Assembly: GCA_903900705.1 (NCBI GenBank)
Contig: CAIUOG010000020.1
Span: 1 to 38,195, forward strand
Source of the DNA: an uncultured Acidobacteriia bacterium
GTDB lineage: Bacteria > Acidobacteriota > Terriglobia > Bryobacterales > Bryobacteraceae
Direction of reading: 5' to 3'
Length of the DNA stretch: 38,195 bases
Each line of letters begins with the position of its first letter. Within the stretch, counting starts at the first letter, position 1. Shown here piece after piece: positions 8,445-15,659 of the stretch. The notes beneath the pieces were generated by a model. The model did not search any database. It was not told where the DNA came from and worked only from the letters and a program-made list of their open reading frames with translations. The position numbers were made by a program, and so were the translations under genes.

Positions 8445-9502
8445 AACGCGGTGAAGCCATACTCGTCCCCCTCGGCGCCATGATCGCCGGTCTTCTCGTA
8501 TTCGGCCTGTTCTGCGCGGCGCTCGGCCTCAACCCGCTCGCGGTCTACGCATCCATCTATAAGGCGGGCTTCGGCAGTTGGTACTCCTGGCAGAACACGT
8601 TGGTGCGCGCCTCTCCGCTCCTGCTTTGCGGCCTCTGCACCGCCATCCCGGCGCGCGCCGGCATGATCGTAATCGGTAACGAAGGCGCCGTAGTGGCGGG
8701 CGGCCTCGGCGCGGCGACGGTCGGCCTCGCCACACTCTCTCTGCCTCCCGTTCTGAGCCTCACCATCATGGCGCTCTCCGCCATGGTCTGCGGCGGCATC
8801 TGGATCGCCTTCGGCGCGGCTCTCCAGCACTATCGCGGAGTCAGCGCCGTCATCAGCGGCCTCCTCCTCAATTACCTCGCGGTCGCGCTCATGAATCAGC
8901 TCATCGAGGGCCCGCTCCGCGATCCTTCGAGCTTCAACAGTCCCGCCTCATATCCGCTGACTCCCGACCACCGGCTCGCATACTTTGCCGGTACCCACAT
9001 CCACCACGGGCTGATCTTCGGCGCGGTCGCTTGCGTACTCGCCTGGTTCCTCATCGACCGCACGACCTTCGGCTTCGCCATGAAGATCGCGGGCGGCAAC
9101 GTGCGCGCGGCCCGGCTGGCGGGCCTGCCGGTCGGCCGCCTTGTCGTGATCGCGGGCTTTCTCGGTGGCGCCTGTGCGGGCCTTGCGGGAATGATCGAAG
9201 TCGCCGCGGTTCATGGACGCGCCAATGAATCGCTCAACGCGGGCTACGGATATTCGGGAATTCTGGTCGCTTTCCTGGCGCGCCAGAATCCGCTGGTCAT
9301 CGTTCTCGTGTCGCTCCTCACAGGCGGACTGCTGGCCAGCGGCGGCGTGCTCCAGCGCGAGCACGATCTGCCCGACGCCACTATCGCCGTCCTGCAGGGC
9401 ATCCTGTTCCTCTTTATCCTTCTGAGCGACACCCTATACGGTCGTCTGCCCTTCTTCCGTTCCCGGACTCCGGAGCCCAAACCTCATGCAATCGCAGCCT
9501 GA
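8441..9502 (+). CDS. ABC transporter permease, BMP-family importer (first subunit)
   Basis: The 353-residue integral membrane protein has about eight to ten hydrophobic segments and the hallmark of the YufP/RbsC-like branched permease group, 'GGNVRAARLAGLPVGR', the cytoplasmic loop that contacts the ATPase. PARAGMIVIGNEGAVVAGGLG corresponds to the conserved 'N-I-G-x-E-G' segment of nucleoside permeases. It overlaps the binding-protein gene by ATGA and runs 17 bases into the next permease gene. With the second permease it would form the heterodimeric channel of the importer in the inner membrane. Confidence 0.86.
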   Translation: MKRGEAILVPLGAMIAGLLVFGLFCAALGLNPLAVYASIYKAGFGSWYSWQNTLVRASPLLLCGLCTAIPARAGMIVIGNEGAVVAGGLGAATVGLATLSLPPVLSLTIMALSAMVCGGIWIAFGAALQHYRGVSAVISGLLLNYLAVALMNQLIEGPLRDPSSFNSPASYPLTPDHRLAYFAGTHIHHGLIFGAVACVLAWFLIDRTTFGFAMKIAGGNVRAARLAGLPVGRLVVIAGFLGGACAGLAGMIEVAAVHGRANESLNAGYGYSGILVAFLARQNPLVIVLVSLLTGGLLASGGVLQREHDLPDATIAVLQGILFLFILLSDTLYGRLPFFRSRTPEPKPHAIAA

Positions 9503-10415
9503 AACGCTCGGCCTCTGGGGTATCGCTGTCGCGCTGGCCGGAGGAGCCATGCGCGGCAGCATCCCTTATATGTTCGTCAGCCTCGGCGAATGCCTCACCG
9601 AAAAAAGCGGCAAAATCAACCTCGGTATGGAAGTCATTCTCCTCATGGGCGCCGTGACCGCTTTCGGTGTTTCAGACGTCACCGGTTCGCCATGGCTCGG
9701 CGTGCTCGCGGCGGCTCTGGTCGGCATGACGCTCGGTGCCCTCCACGCATGGCTCACCCAACAGCCGTCCGTAAACGACGTCGCCGCCGGCATCGCCATG
9801 ATCATCTTCGGCAGCGGCCTGGCTTTCTTCTTCGGCAAGCGTTTCGTAGCTCCCATGGCGCCGCAATTGCCACTCATCGACCTGGGAAGCTGGAGCAGCG
9901 CCGGGGCCATTCGATCCGCGCTTCGCATCAGTCCGCTTTTCTTCATCGGAATCGCACTCGCTTTTGCTCTGCACTGGATCTTCACCCGCACCAGTTGGGG
10001 CCTCAAAGTCCGCGCCGCCGGTGACGATCCCCAGGCTGCCCGCGCGCTGGGCATTAACGTCAACCGGGTCCGGTTCATCGCGATCACGATCGGAGGCGCG
10101 CTGGCTGCCATCGGCGGCGCTCATTTGACGCTCTACTTCCCCGGCATCTGGTCCGAAGGTATCTCGGGAGGCCAGGGTCTCATGGCCGTCGCCCTGGTCA
10201 TCTTCGCTCAATGGAGTCCGCGCCGCTGCCTCGCGGCGGCACTGCTGTTCGGCGGCGCGCAGGCGCTCGGGCCCTCGCTGCAATCGCTCGGTGTCAACGG
10301 CTATTACCATCTCTTCAACGCATCGCCCTATCTGTTGACCCTGGGCGTCATGATCGCGACCTGCACCCCGCACCGCAGGCTCGCCGGAATGCCGGGAGCC
10401 CTGGGACGAAAATGA
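9486..10415 (+). CDS. ABC transporter permease, BMP-family importer (second subunit)
   Basis: The 309-residue membrane protein carries the YufQ-like signature GECLTEKSGKINLGMEVILL, the classic 'E-x-x-G-x-x-N-L-G-x-E-G' segment of the second nucleoside-type permease. A coupling loop follows, RAAGDDPQAARALGINVNRVR. Eight or so hydrophobic helices are evident. The start lies inside the previous permease gene and the stop overlaps the ATPase start (ATGA), so all four transporter genes are translationally coupled. It forms the membrane channel with the first permease. Confidence 0.88.
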   Translation: MQSQPETLGLWGIAVALAGGAMRGSIPYMFVSLGECLTEKSGKINLGMEVILLMGAVTAFGVSDVTGSPWLGVLAAALVGMTLGALHAWLTQQPSVNDVAAGIAMIIFGSGLAFFFGKRFVAPMAPQLPLIDLGSWSSAGAIRSALRISPLFFIGIALAFALHWIFTRTSWGLKVRAAGDDPQAARALGINVNRVRFIAITIGGALAAIGGAHLTLYFPGIWSEGISGGQGLMAVALVIFAQWSPRRCLAAALLFGGAQALGPSLQSLGVNGYYHLFNASPYLLTLGVMIATCTPHRRLAGMPGALGRK

Positions 10416-11944
10416 ACGCACTCAAAACGCCTCCGCCGCACCTCGAAGCCTGCGGAATCTCAAAACGCTTCGGCTCCGTTCAGGCTCTCGAAGACGTCTC
10501 CATCAACGTTCAGCCCGGCTCGTTCCAGGCGTTGCTGGGTGAGAACGGCGCGGGCAAAAGCACCATCGTCAAATGCCTGATGGGTTTCTATCACGCGGAT
10601 TCCGGCGAGATTCGCATCAATGGAACACCCACCAGGATTGCGTCGCCACAGGCTGCTCGCCGCCTGGGCCTCGGCATGGTTTTTCAGCACTTCACGCTGA
10701 TTCCGTCCATGACCGTCGCCGAGAACCTGATCCTCGCCAGGCCCAACCTGCCTTTCGTAATCGACTGGAAGTCCGAGACGCGCCAACTGGCTGACTTTTT
10801 GAAACAAGCCCCGTTCCAGGTCGACCCTCACTCGCGCGTCAGTACCCTTTCCGCGGGCCAGAAACAGAAGGTGGAGATCCTCAAAGAGCTCTATCTGGAA
10901 ACGCGGCTTCTGATCCTGGACGAGCCGACTTCCGTTCTCACTCGCGATGAAGCCGACGAAGTGCTCGGCTTCATCCACCGGCTTGTAAAGAAGGGCGAAC
11001 TCAGTGCGCTTCTCATCACCCACAAATTCCGCGAAGTGATGGCGTACTGCGACGAGGTCACGGTTTTGCGGCGCGGCCGTTTCGTCGGAGGCGGCAAGAC
11101 GGCCAGTCTCGACGTCTCAGGCATGGCGGAAATGATGATGGGTGAGGCTCGCGTCCGAAATGAAGCGGTGGGAACCAGGTCCCCTGCCGGGCGATCGGTG
11201 CTCCGCATCGAAGGCCTGCGAGCCCGGGGCGATAACGGCCTTGAGGTCCTTCACGGTATCGATCTCACCGTGCGCGCGGGGGAGATCGTGGGCATCGCGG
11301 GCGTGTCGGGCAACGGGCAGCGCGAACTCGTGGAAGTAATAGCGGGCCAGCGCGGCGCGACCGGCGGCCGCATCTCCGTGAACGACGAAGATCACCGTCC
11401 CACCCGCGCCATGCTCAGGAACCACAAGTTCTGCACGCTCCCCGAAGAACCCCTGAAGAACGCCGCCGTGGCACGCATGACGGTTGCGGAGAACATGGCC
11501 TTCGGAGTCTTCGACCAGCCCCCTTTTCAGCGCGCGGGATTCCTGCTGGACCGCAAAGCGATCGCCCGCCTCGGCCGCGACCTCATTGCAAAGTTTTCCG
11601 TCCACCCGCCCTCACCCGACGCGCCCATCGGCGAACTCTCCGGTGGCAACGTACAGCGCGCGATCCTGGCGCGGGAGCTTTCGAGCGGCCAGGTGAGCGT
11701 CCTCGTAGCGGCCAACCCCGTCTTCGGACTTGATTTCAAGGCGGTCGACTTTATCCACGAACGACTCCTGCAAACACGCAACCAGGGCGTTGCCGTGCTG
11801 CTGCTCAGCGAGGACCTTGATGAGTTGCTCGAACTGGCTGATCGGGTACTGGTGATGTCCGGAGGCATGATCGTACACGAGACGACGCCGGAAAAGGCGG
11901 ACCCTGCGGCAATCGGTCGTCAGATGGCCGGCCACCATTCATGA
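10412..11944 (+). CDS. ABC transporter ATPase with two nucleotide-binding domains (BMP-family importer)
   Basis: The start is the ATG at 10412 overlapping the permease stop; a longer frame reaching back into the permease gene is not credible. The 510-residue protein has two ABC domains, as in YufO and RbsA. Domain 1 is complete: Walker A GENGAGKST at residues 43-51, Q-loop FQHFTL, signature LSAGQ, Walker B LLILDEPTS and an H-loop ITHKF. Domain 2 has a degenerate Walker A (GVSGNGQRE) and a degenerate Walker B (VLVAANPVFGLD), with a normal signature LSGGN. This asymmetry is usual for the family, where one site does most of the ATP hydrolysis. It powers import of the ligand of the binding protein and closes the operon. 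Confidence 0.9.
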   Translation: MNALKTPPPHLEACGISKRFGSVQALEDVSINVQPGSFQALLGENGAGKSTIVKCLMGFYHADSGEIRINGTPTRIASPQAARRLGLGMVFQHFTLIPSMTVAENLILARPNLPFVIDWKSETRQLADFLKQAPFQVDPHSRVSTLSAGQKQKVEILKELYLETRLLILDEPTSVLTRDEADEVLGFIHRLVKKGELSALLITHKFREVMAYCDEVTVLRRGRFVGGGKTASLDVSGMAEMMMGEARVRNEAVGTRSPAGRSVLRIEGLRARGDNGLEVLHGIDLTVRAGEIVGIAGVSGNGQRELVEVIAGQRGATGGRISVNDEDHRPTRAMLRNHKFCTLPEEPLKNAAVARMTVAENMAFGVFDQPPFQRAGFLLDRKAIARLGRDLIAKFSVHPPSPDAPIGELSGGNVQRAILARELSSGQVSVLVAANPVFGLDFKAVDFIHERLLQTRNQGVAVLLLSEDLDELLELADRVLVMSGGMIVHETTPEKADPAAIGRQMAGHHS

Positions 11945-11983
11945 ACGCTGATAGAAGCCTTCCCACCCCAAACCTCTCCCATA

Positions 11984-12003
11984 GGTGATCATAAAGAATT
12001 ACA
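11984..12003. repeat. Right copy of 20-bp direct repeat
   Basis: This is an exact second copy of GGTGATCATAAAGAATTACA, the sequence at 3186-3205. It begins 40 bases after the ATPase stop and ends 24 bases before the multicopper oxidase start, so it may overlap that gene's promoter. It marks the return from balanced to C-rich plus-strand composition. Confidence 0.85.
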
Positions 12004-12027
12004 CAGCCCCAACCCCGAAAGGTCCCG

Positions 12028-13479
12028 ATGCAGCGACGCGATTTCCTCCGCCTGGCCGGTCTGGCCACCGCTGGCCACTCCCTCAGCGCCCAGCCACCCG
12101 CCCCCGGCATGAACATGCCCATGGGCCCGCTCCCCTCCATCCAGCCCGAAATCTCCGGCACCGAGTTCAATCTCACCATCGCCCCCGTCACCGTCGAACT
12201 CGCCCCCAACCGCATCGTCAGCACCATCGGCTATAACGGCACCGCCCCCGGCCCCCGTCTCCGCATGAAGGACGGCGTGCCCGTCACCGTCAACGTCACC
12301 AACAATACGGACACCCCCGAACTCGTCCACTTCCACGGCCTGCTCATCCCCGGCGATGTCGATGGCGCCGAGGAAGAGGGCACCCCCTTCGTGCCGCCGC
12401 ACGGCCAGCGCAGCTACAAGTTCACGCCCACCCCCGCCGGCACCCGCTGGTATCACACCCACACCATGTCCATGGACGACCTCCATCGCGGCAGCTTCAC
12501 CGGCCAGTTCGGCTTCCTCGTCATCGAGGGCGGCCCCAACCCCGGCAATTTCGATCAGGAACACTACCTCGCCCTGCGCGACTGGGAGCCATACTTCACC
12601 GATCAGCCCATGGATAACGACGACATGGACCCCGCGCTCCCCCGGCCCGAAAAACCCGCCGTTCTCGACACCCGCCCGCCCGGCCTCGAAGTCACCACCG
12701 ACATCTATTCCATCAACGACAAGGCTCTCGGCGCCGGCGAGCCCATCCGCGTCCGCCAGGGCGAGCGCGTCATGTTCCATTTCCTTAACGCCAGCGCGCT
12801 CGAAAACCGCCATCTCGCGCTGCCCGGGCACAGGTTCAACGTCATCGCGCTCGATGGCAACCCGGTGCCCGTTCCGCAGGCCGTCGATCTCCTGCAACTC
12901 GGCCCCGGCGAGCGCATCGATTGCTGGGTCGAAATGAATCATCCCGGCGTCTGGATCCTCGGCGCGCCGCAGGACCCCGTGCGCGAAGGCGGCCTCGGCA
13001 TCGTCATCGAATACGCCAACCAGCGCCGCACGCCCCAGTGGGTGCCGCCCCCGCCAAATTCCTTCTGGGATTACACCGTTTTCGGCAAACCGCCCTCAAA
13101 GCCCGCGCCCACCGAAAAGCTCGACATGGTCTTTGAGAAGATCCCGCGCGGGGCGGGGAAGTTCAACAGCTTCACCGTCAACGGCAAGGCCTACCCGCAT
13201 GAACAGGAGTTCCTCCTGAAGCAGGGCGCCCGCTACCGCCTCACCTTCCACAACCGGACCGACGATGCCCACCCCCTGCACATGCACCGTCACCAGCTCG
13301 AAATCGCCGAGATCTACGGCAAACCGACCTCCGGCATCATCAAGGACACCGTCGTCGTCCCCACCTACGGCCGCGCCAGCGTCGATTTCACCGCCGACCA
13401 GCCCGGCCCCACCCTGTTCCACTGCCACATCCAGCACCACATGGATTACGGCTTCAAAGCCCTCCTGCGCTACGCGTAA
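12028..13479 (+). CDS. Tat-exported multicopper oxidase (laccase-like)
   Basis: The 483-residue protein has three cupredoxin-like domains and all four copper-binding blocks: HFHG (His101, His103), WYHTHT (His143, His145), HPLHMH (His415, His418, His420) and HCHIQHH (His465, Cys466, His467, His471). The signal QRRDFLRLAGL is twin-arginine, consistent with folding around copper before export. The residue five after His471, the axial position of the type 1 copper, is Phe476 instead of the Met common in bacterial CotA and CueO types. In fungal laccases Phe or Leu there goes with a high redox potential. The substrate could be phenolics or metal ions. The start codon lies 24 bases after the right 20-bp repeat. 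No neighbouring copper-resistance genes are present. Confidence 0.9.
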   Translation: MQRRDFLRLAGLATAGHSLSAQPPAPGMNMPMGPLPSIQPEISGTEFNLTIAPVTVELAPNRIVSTIGYNGTAPGPRLRMKDGVPVTVNVTNNTDTPELVHFHGLLIPGDVDGAEEEGTPFVPPHGQRSYKFTPTPAGTRWYHTHTMSMDDLHRGSFTGQFGFLVIEGGPNPGNFDQEHYLALRDWEPYFTDQPMDNDDMDPALPRPEKPAVLDTRPPGLEVTTDIYSINDKALGAGEPIRVRQGERVMFHFLNASALENRHLALPGHRFNVIALDGNPVPVPQAVDLLQLGPGERIDCWVEMNHPGVWILGAPQDPVREGGLGIVIEYANQRRTPQWVPPPPNSFWDYTVFGKPPSKPAPTEKLDMVFEKIPRGAGKFNSFTVNGKAYPHEQEFLLKQGARYRLTFHNRTDDAHPLHMHRHQLEIAEIYGKPTSGIIKDTVVVPTYGRASVDFTADQPGPTLFHCHIQHHMDYGFKALLRYA

Positions 13480-13518
13480 TCCGGCCAGGCTTCGTACACG
13501 GAGTATTCTTGTTGGGTT

Positions 13519-13909
13519 ATGGGGATCGATCTCGCATTTCGTCGCAGGGCCATGGCGCAACTCACCACGTCCCCTGGCGTTTATGTGCTCTGTGATCTGG
13601 ATGAGGTTCCGATTTATGTAGGACAGTCTGTGGACGGAATCCGGTCCCGGGTAAGGCGGCACCTCACTTCAGCAAGGTTGGACATCATCGCCAATCGACA
13701 AATCGATGCTTGGGGAGATCGCGGAGAAAAAGGAACCCACTCTTCGGCTGCCCCGGCAGGCAGAACACTACTCCCAGATCGTGGGGCACTTTCTGGCGGT
13801 CAAAAACTCAAAGGAGATTGCCCGAGCCATGCAGGCGCATTTCGTAAGGCTGGAGCGATATCACCGCAGTCTGCTCAACCTGGCAACGGATTACAAAGAG
13901 GACCAGTAG
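13519..13909 (+). pseudogene. GIY-YIG nuclease remnant (frame break and probable internal deletion)
   Basis: Two reading frames together resemble one GIY-YIG nuclease. The first, from 13519 (or ATG 13552), contains SPGVYVLCDLDEVPIYVGQS and DGIRSRVRRHLTSAR, the GIY and YIG strands with the catalytic Arg region, and continues to QIDAW. The second, in the next frame from about 13712 to 13909, holds EIAEKKEPTLRLPRQ, IVGHFLAVKNSKEIARAM and a helical end. Removing one G from the GGGG run at 13712-13715 joins them. From memory, intact relatives have about 50 more residues between these parts, including the metal-binding Glu, so an internal deletion is more likely than a sequencing error. It converges on a methyltransferase gene seven bases away and was probably its restriction partner. 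Confidence 0.7.
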
Positions 13910-13916
13910 CTCTCTC

Positions 13917-15074
13917 TCAGGCGGCGAGTTTCGCCATTTCGCGAATCCCGGCCAGCAGAGGCGTAAGCAATTCCGAAGCCAGGTGCCGGACCACCGGCGC
14001 CACCACGCCGTCACCCGCAAGATGATAGGCGTCGTTATAGCGATCCGGCAATACATAAGACTCGGGAATCCCCATCAGTCTGGCCGCCTCGCGCGTGCTC
14101 AGCAGACGCGAACGGACCGAATCGCCTTCCACCACCAGGATGGTCTGTCGACTCGATCCGCCTGCGGGAGTCCGCAGGCACCCGCTGATCTGGTCGAATC
14201 GGACTTCCGCGCGCTGATTCCGAATGCCGTCTTCCACACGAACTCTCTTATAGACGGTGCCGATAATACACTTGCCGTATTGCGTCGCCTGCCGGACTTT
14301 CGCGGCGTTCGTTTCTGACATCATCCCCAGCAATCTCTGAGTTTCCTCCTGGCTATGCCATTTCAGCTCGGTGTTGCGGAGTTCGATAATGTCGCTCAGC
14401 CTGCGCGTGTTCCCCGGCGCGGAGGGCAGGTTCCACCAGATCCAATGGCTTTTCAGTTCCGGTGGCAGATTTTGGACCGCGGTACAGAGGCGAGCGTTGT
14501 GCCAGTCCACCGGCGGCTCATCGGACATGCAACTCTCCGGAATCCGGGCATTCTCGGAAACCGCGACAAAGAAGAGTCGCGGACGGGACTGCGGAACAAA
14601 CCGCGCGGCATCCATCACCATGGCCCCAAAACGGTATCCGGCGTCTTTGGCCAGTTCAGCCATGGCGCGAAAGTCCCGTCCCTGATTCGAGGTCAGCGCG
14701 CCCGTGACGTTTTCCAGCGCGATGATGGGTACGCGGCGTCCCTCGGCGGACAGTTCCCGCATCAGCTTCCAAAACTGAATCAGCGTACCGCTTCTCGATC
14801 CATCCAGCCCGGCGCCATTGCCGGCGAGCGAGAGGTCCTGACAAGGAAACGATGCCCACGCCAGATCGGCGCGCCCCGGTAAATCTTTGGCGGAAAGGTT
14901 CCAGATGTCATCCACCCGCAACTCGCACGCCGGGGAGAAGTTTGCCCGGTAGGACTCGGCTTTCCTGGCGGACCATTCGTTCGCAAAAAGACACTGCCAC
15001 TCCGCGCCCAAACCAAGGCGGGCCATGCCGCCCCCCGCAAAGAACTCGTAGAAATGTTGTGGCTGGGGCTTCAT
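13917..15074 (-). CDS. DNA (cytosine-5) methyltransferase
   Basis: The start is the ATG at 15074, which overlaps the vsr stop (ATGA); an upstream extension lies inside vsr. The 385-residue enzyme has the C5-methylase motifs in order: I (FFAGGGMARLGLG, residues 11-23, S-adenosylmethionine binding), IV with catalytic Cys78 in SFPCQDLSLAG, VI (ENVTG, 121-125), VIII (QSRPR, 162-166), a variable target-recognition region at about 200-320, and IX-X (LSTREAARLMGIPESY, AYHLAGDGVVAPVVRHLA). It methylates cytosine in a specific DNA site that cannot be read from sequence. It pairs with vsr upstream and a broken GIY-YIG nuclease gene downstream, so it probably now acts as an orphan methylase. Confidence 0.92.
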   Translation of the reverse strand: MKPQPQHFYEFFAGGGMARLGLGAEWQCLFANEWSARKAESYRANFSPACELRVDDIWNLSAKDLPGRADLAWASFPCQDLSLAGNGAGLDGSRSGTLIQFWKLMRELSAEGRRVPIIALENVTGALTSNQGRDFRAMAELAKDAGYRFGAMVMDAARFVPQSRPRLFFVAVSENARIPESCMSDEPPVDWHNARLCTAVQNLPPELKSHWIWWNLPSAPGNTRRLSDIIELRNTELKWHSQEETQRLLGMMSETNAAKVRQATQYGKCIIGTVYKRVRVEDGIRNQRAEVRFDQISGCLRTPAGGSSRQTILVVEGDSVRSRLLSTREAARLMGIPESYVLPDRYNDAYHLAGDGVVAPVVRHLASELLTPLLAGIREMAKLAA

Positions 15075-15481
15075 GCGGGCTCCAAAAAGGCGCGCAGCCG
15101 CCGGGCCAGCCGCTCTTCTTCCCCAATCTGGCATTCCCACAGAGTCAGTAGCCCCCAGCCTTCACGCCGCAGGGCCTTTCTGTTGTTTCGGTCCCGCTCT
15201 TTCGTCCGTTCGAGCTTTTCCCGCCAGAACGCCTGGTGCGATGCGGGTCGGTTGCGACCGGAACGACAGCTGTGGCCGTGCCAGAAACAACCGTTTACGA
15301 AGATGACCTTACGTCGGCCGGCAAAGACAAGATCCGGTGTACCCGGCAGTGACCGATCATGGAGCCGATATCGATATCCCATTCTGTGGGCCAGTCTCCT
15401 GACCAGTAGTTCCGGCTTCGTGTCCTTGCTTCTGACCCGAGCCATCAGGCGACTTCGTTGTTCTGCCGTCAGTTTATCCAT
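15071..15481 (-). CDS. vsr: Very short patch repair (Vsr) endonuclease
   Basis: The 136-residue protein matches Vsr along its length: an N-terminal MARVRSKDTKPE, the catalytic PGTPDLVF with Asp50, and the zinc/active-site segment FVNGCFWHGHSC with Cys65, His70 and Cys72, plus a later Cys in LTLWECQI. Vsr nicks beside T:G mismatches formed when 5-methylcytosine deaminates, limiting mutation at methylated sites. The E. coli active-site His64 appears as Asn63 here, a change I believe is common outside enterobacteria. Its stop overlaps the methyltransferase start, so the two are coupled. A TATAAT box about 20 bases upstream is a likely promoter element. Confidence 0.92.
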   Translation of the reverse strand: MDKLTAEQRSRLMARVRSKDTKPELLVRRLAHRMGYRYRLHDRSLPGTPDLVFAGRRKVIFVNGCFWHGHSCRSGRNRPASHQAFWREKLERTKERDRNNRKALRREGWGLLTLWECQIGEEERLARRLRAFLEPA

Positions 15482-15501
15482 CGGCGTCAGTCAGCAAGAA
15501 C

Positions 15502-15507
15502 ATTATA
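15502..15507 (-). promoter_or_regulatory. Candidate -10 box for vsr-methyltransferase operon
   Basis: Read on the minus strand this is a perfect TATAAT, 20 bases before the vsr start codon. I found no good -35 hexamer at the usual 16-18 base spacing, so this is a -10 element only. In such a GC-rich window a consensus box at this place is unlikely to be accidental. Confidence 0.35.
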
Positions 15508-15659
15508 GCGATTCTTGTTTTTGCTCCGGACGCGAGAAGTCCCTCCAGCCTGTAGGGTCGGCCTGGCTTCTCCCGCCTGCCGCATGAAAAAAAGAATTTC
15601 ATTTTCAGCTTCCGGTTTTTGAGGCGTCCTCTCACTTCAGACAACAAGGAAGATTGACG

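Larger units (their letters stand above)
3186..12003. other. Direct-repeat-bounded ureide-uptake/amidase module (putative acquired segment)
   Basis: This 8.8-kb segment is bounded by the two identical 20-bp repeats. Inside is one plus-strand operon of seven genes joined by stop/start overlaps or tiny gaps. Both outer flanks are strongly C-rich on the plus strand, while the inside is nearly balanced for C and G. The first gene has lost its 5' end within about 70 bases of the left repeat, as expected at a recombination junction. If the segment and one repeat were removed, the DUF4159 operon and the multicopper oxidase gene would form a compact divergent pair. No integrase or transposase is present, so the mechanism is unknown. 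Insertion is an inference; a shared operator is the alternative. Confidence 0.45.

Noticed and set aside
13706-13909. Separate 67-residue gene downstream of the GIY-YIG fragment
   Set aside because: Its sequence continues the C-terminal part of the nuclease family, so it is the second half of one broken gene.
15583-15621. Twelve-codon leader peptide (MKKRISFSASGF) before the dockerin gene
   Set aside because: It has an ATG and a stop, but no convincing ribosome-binding site or attenuator hairpin.
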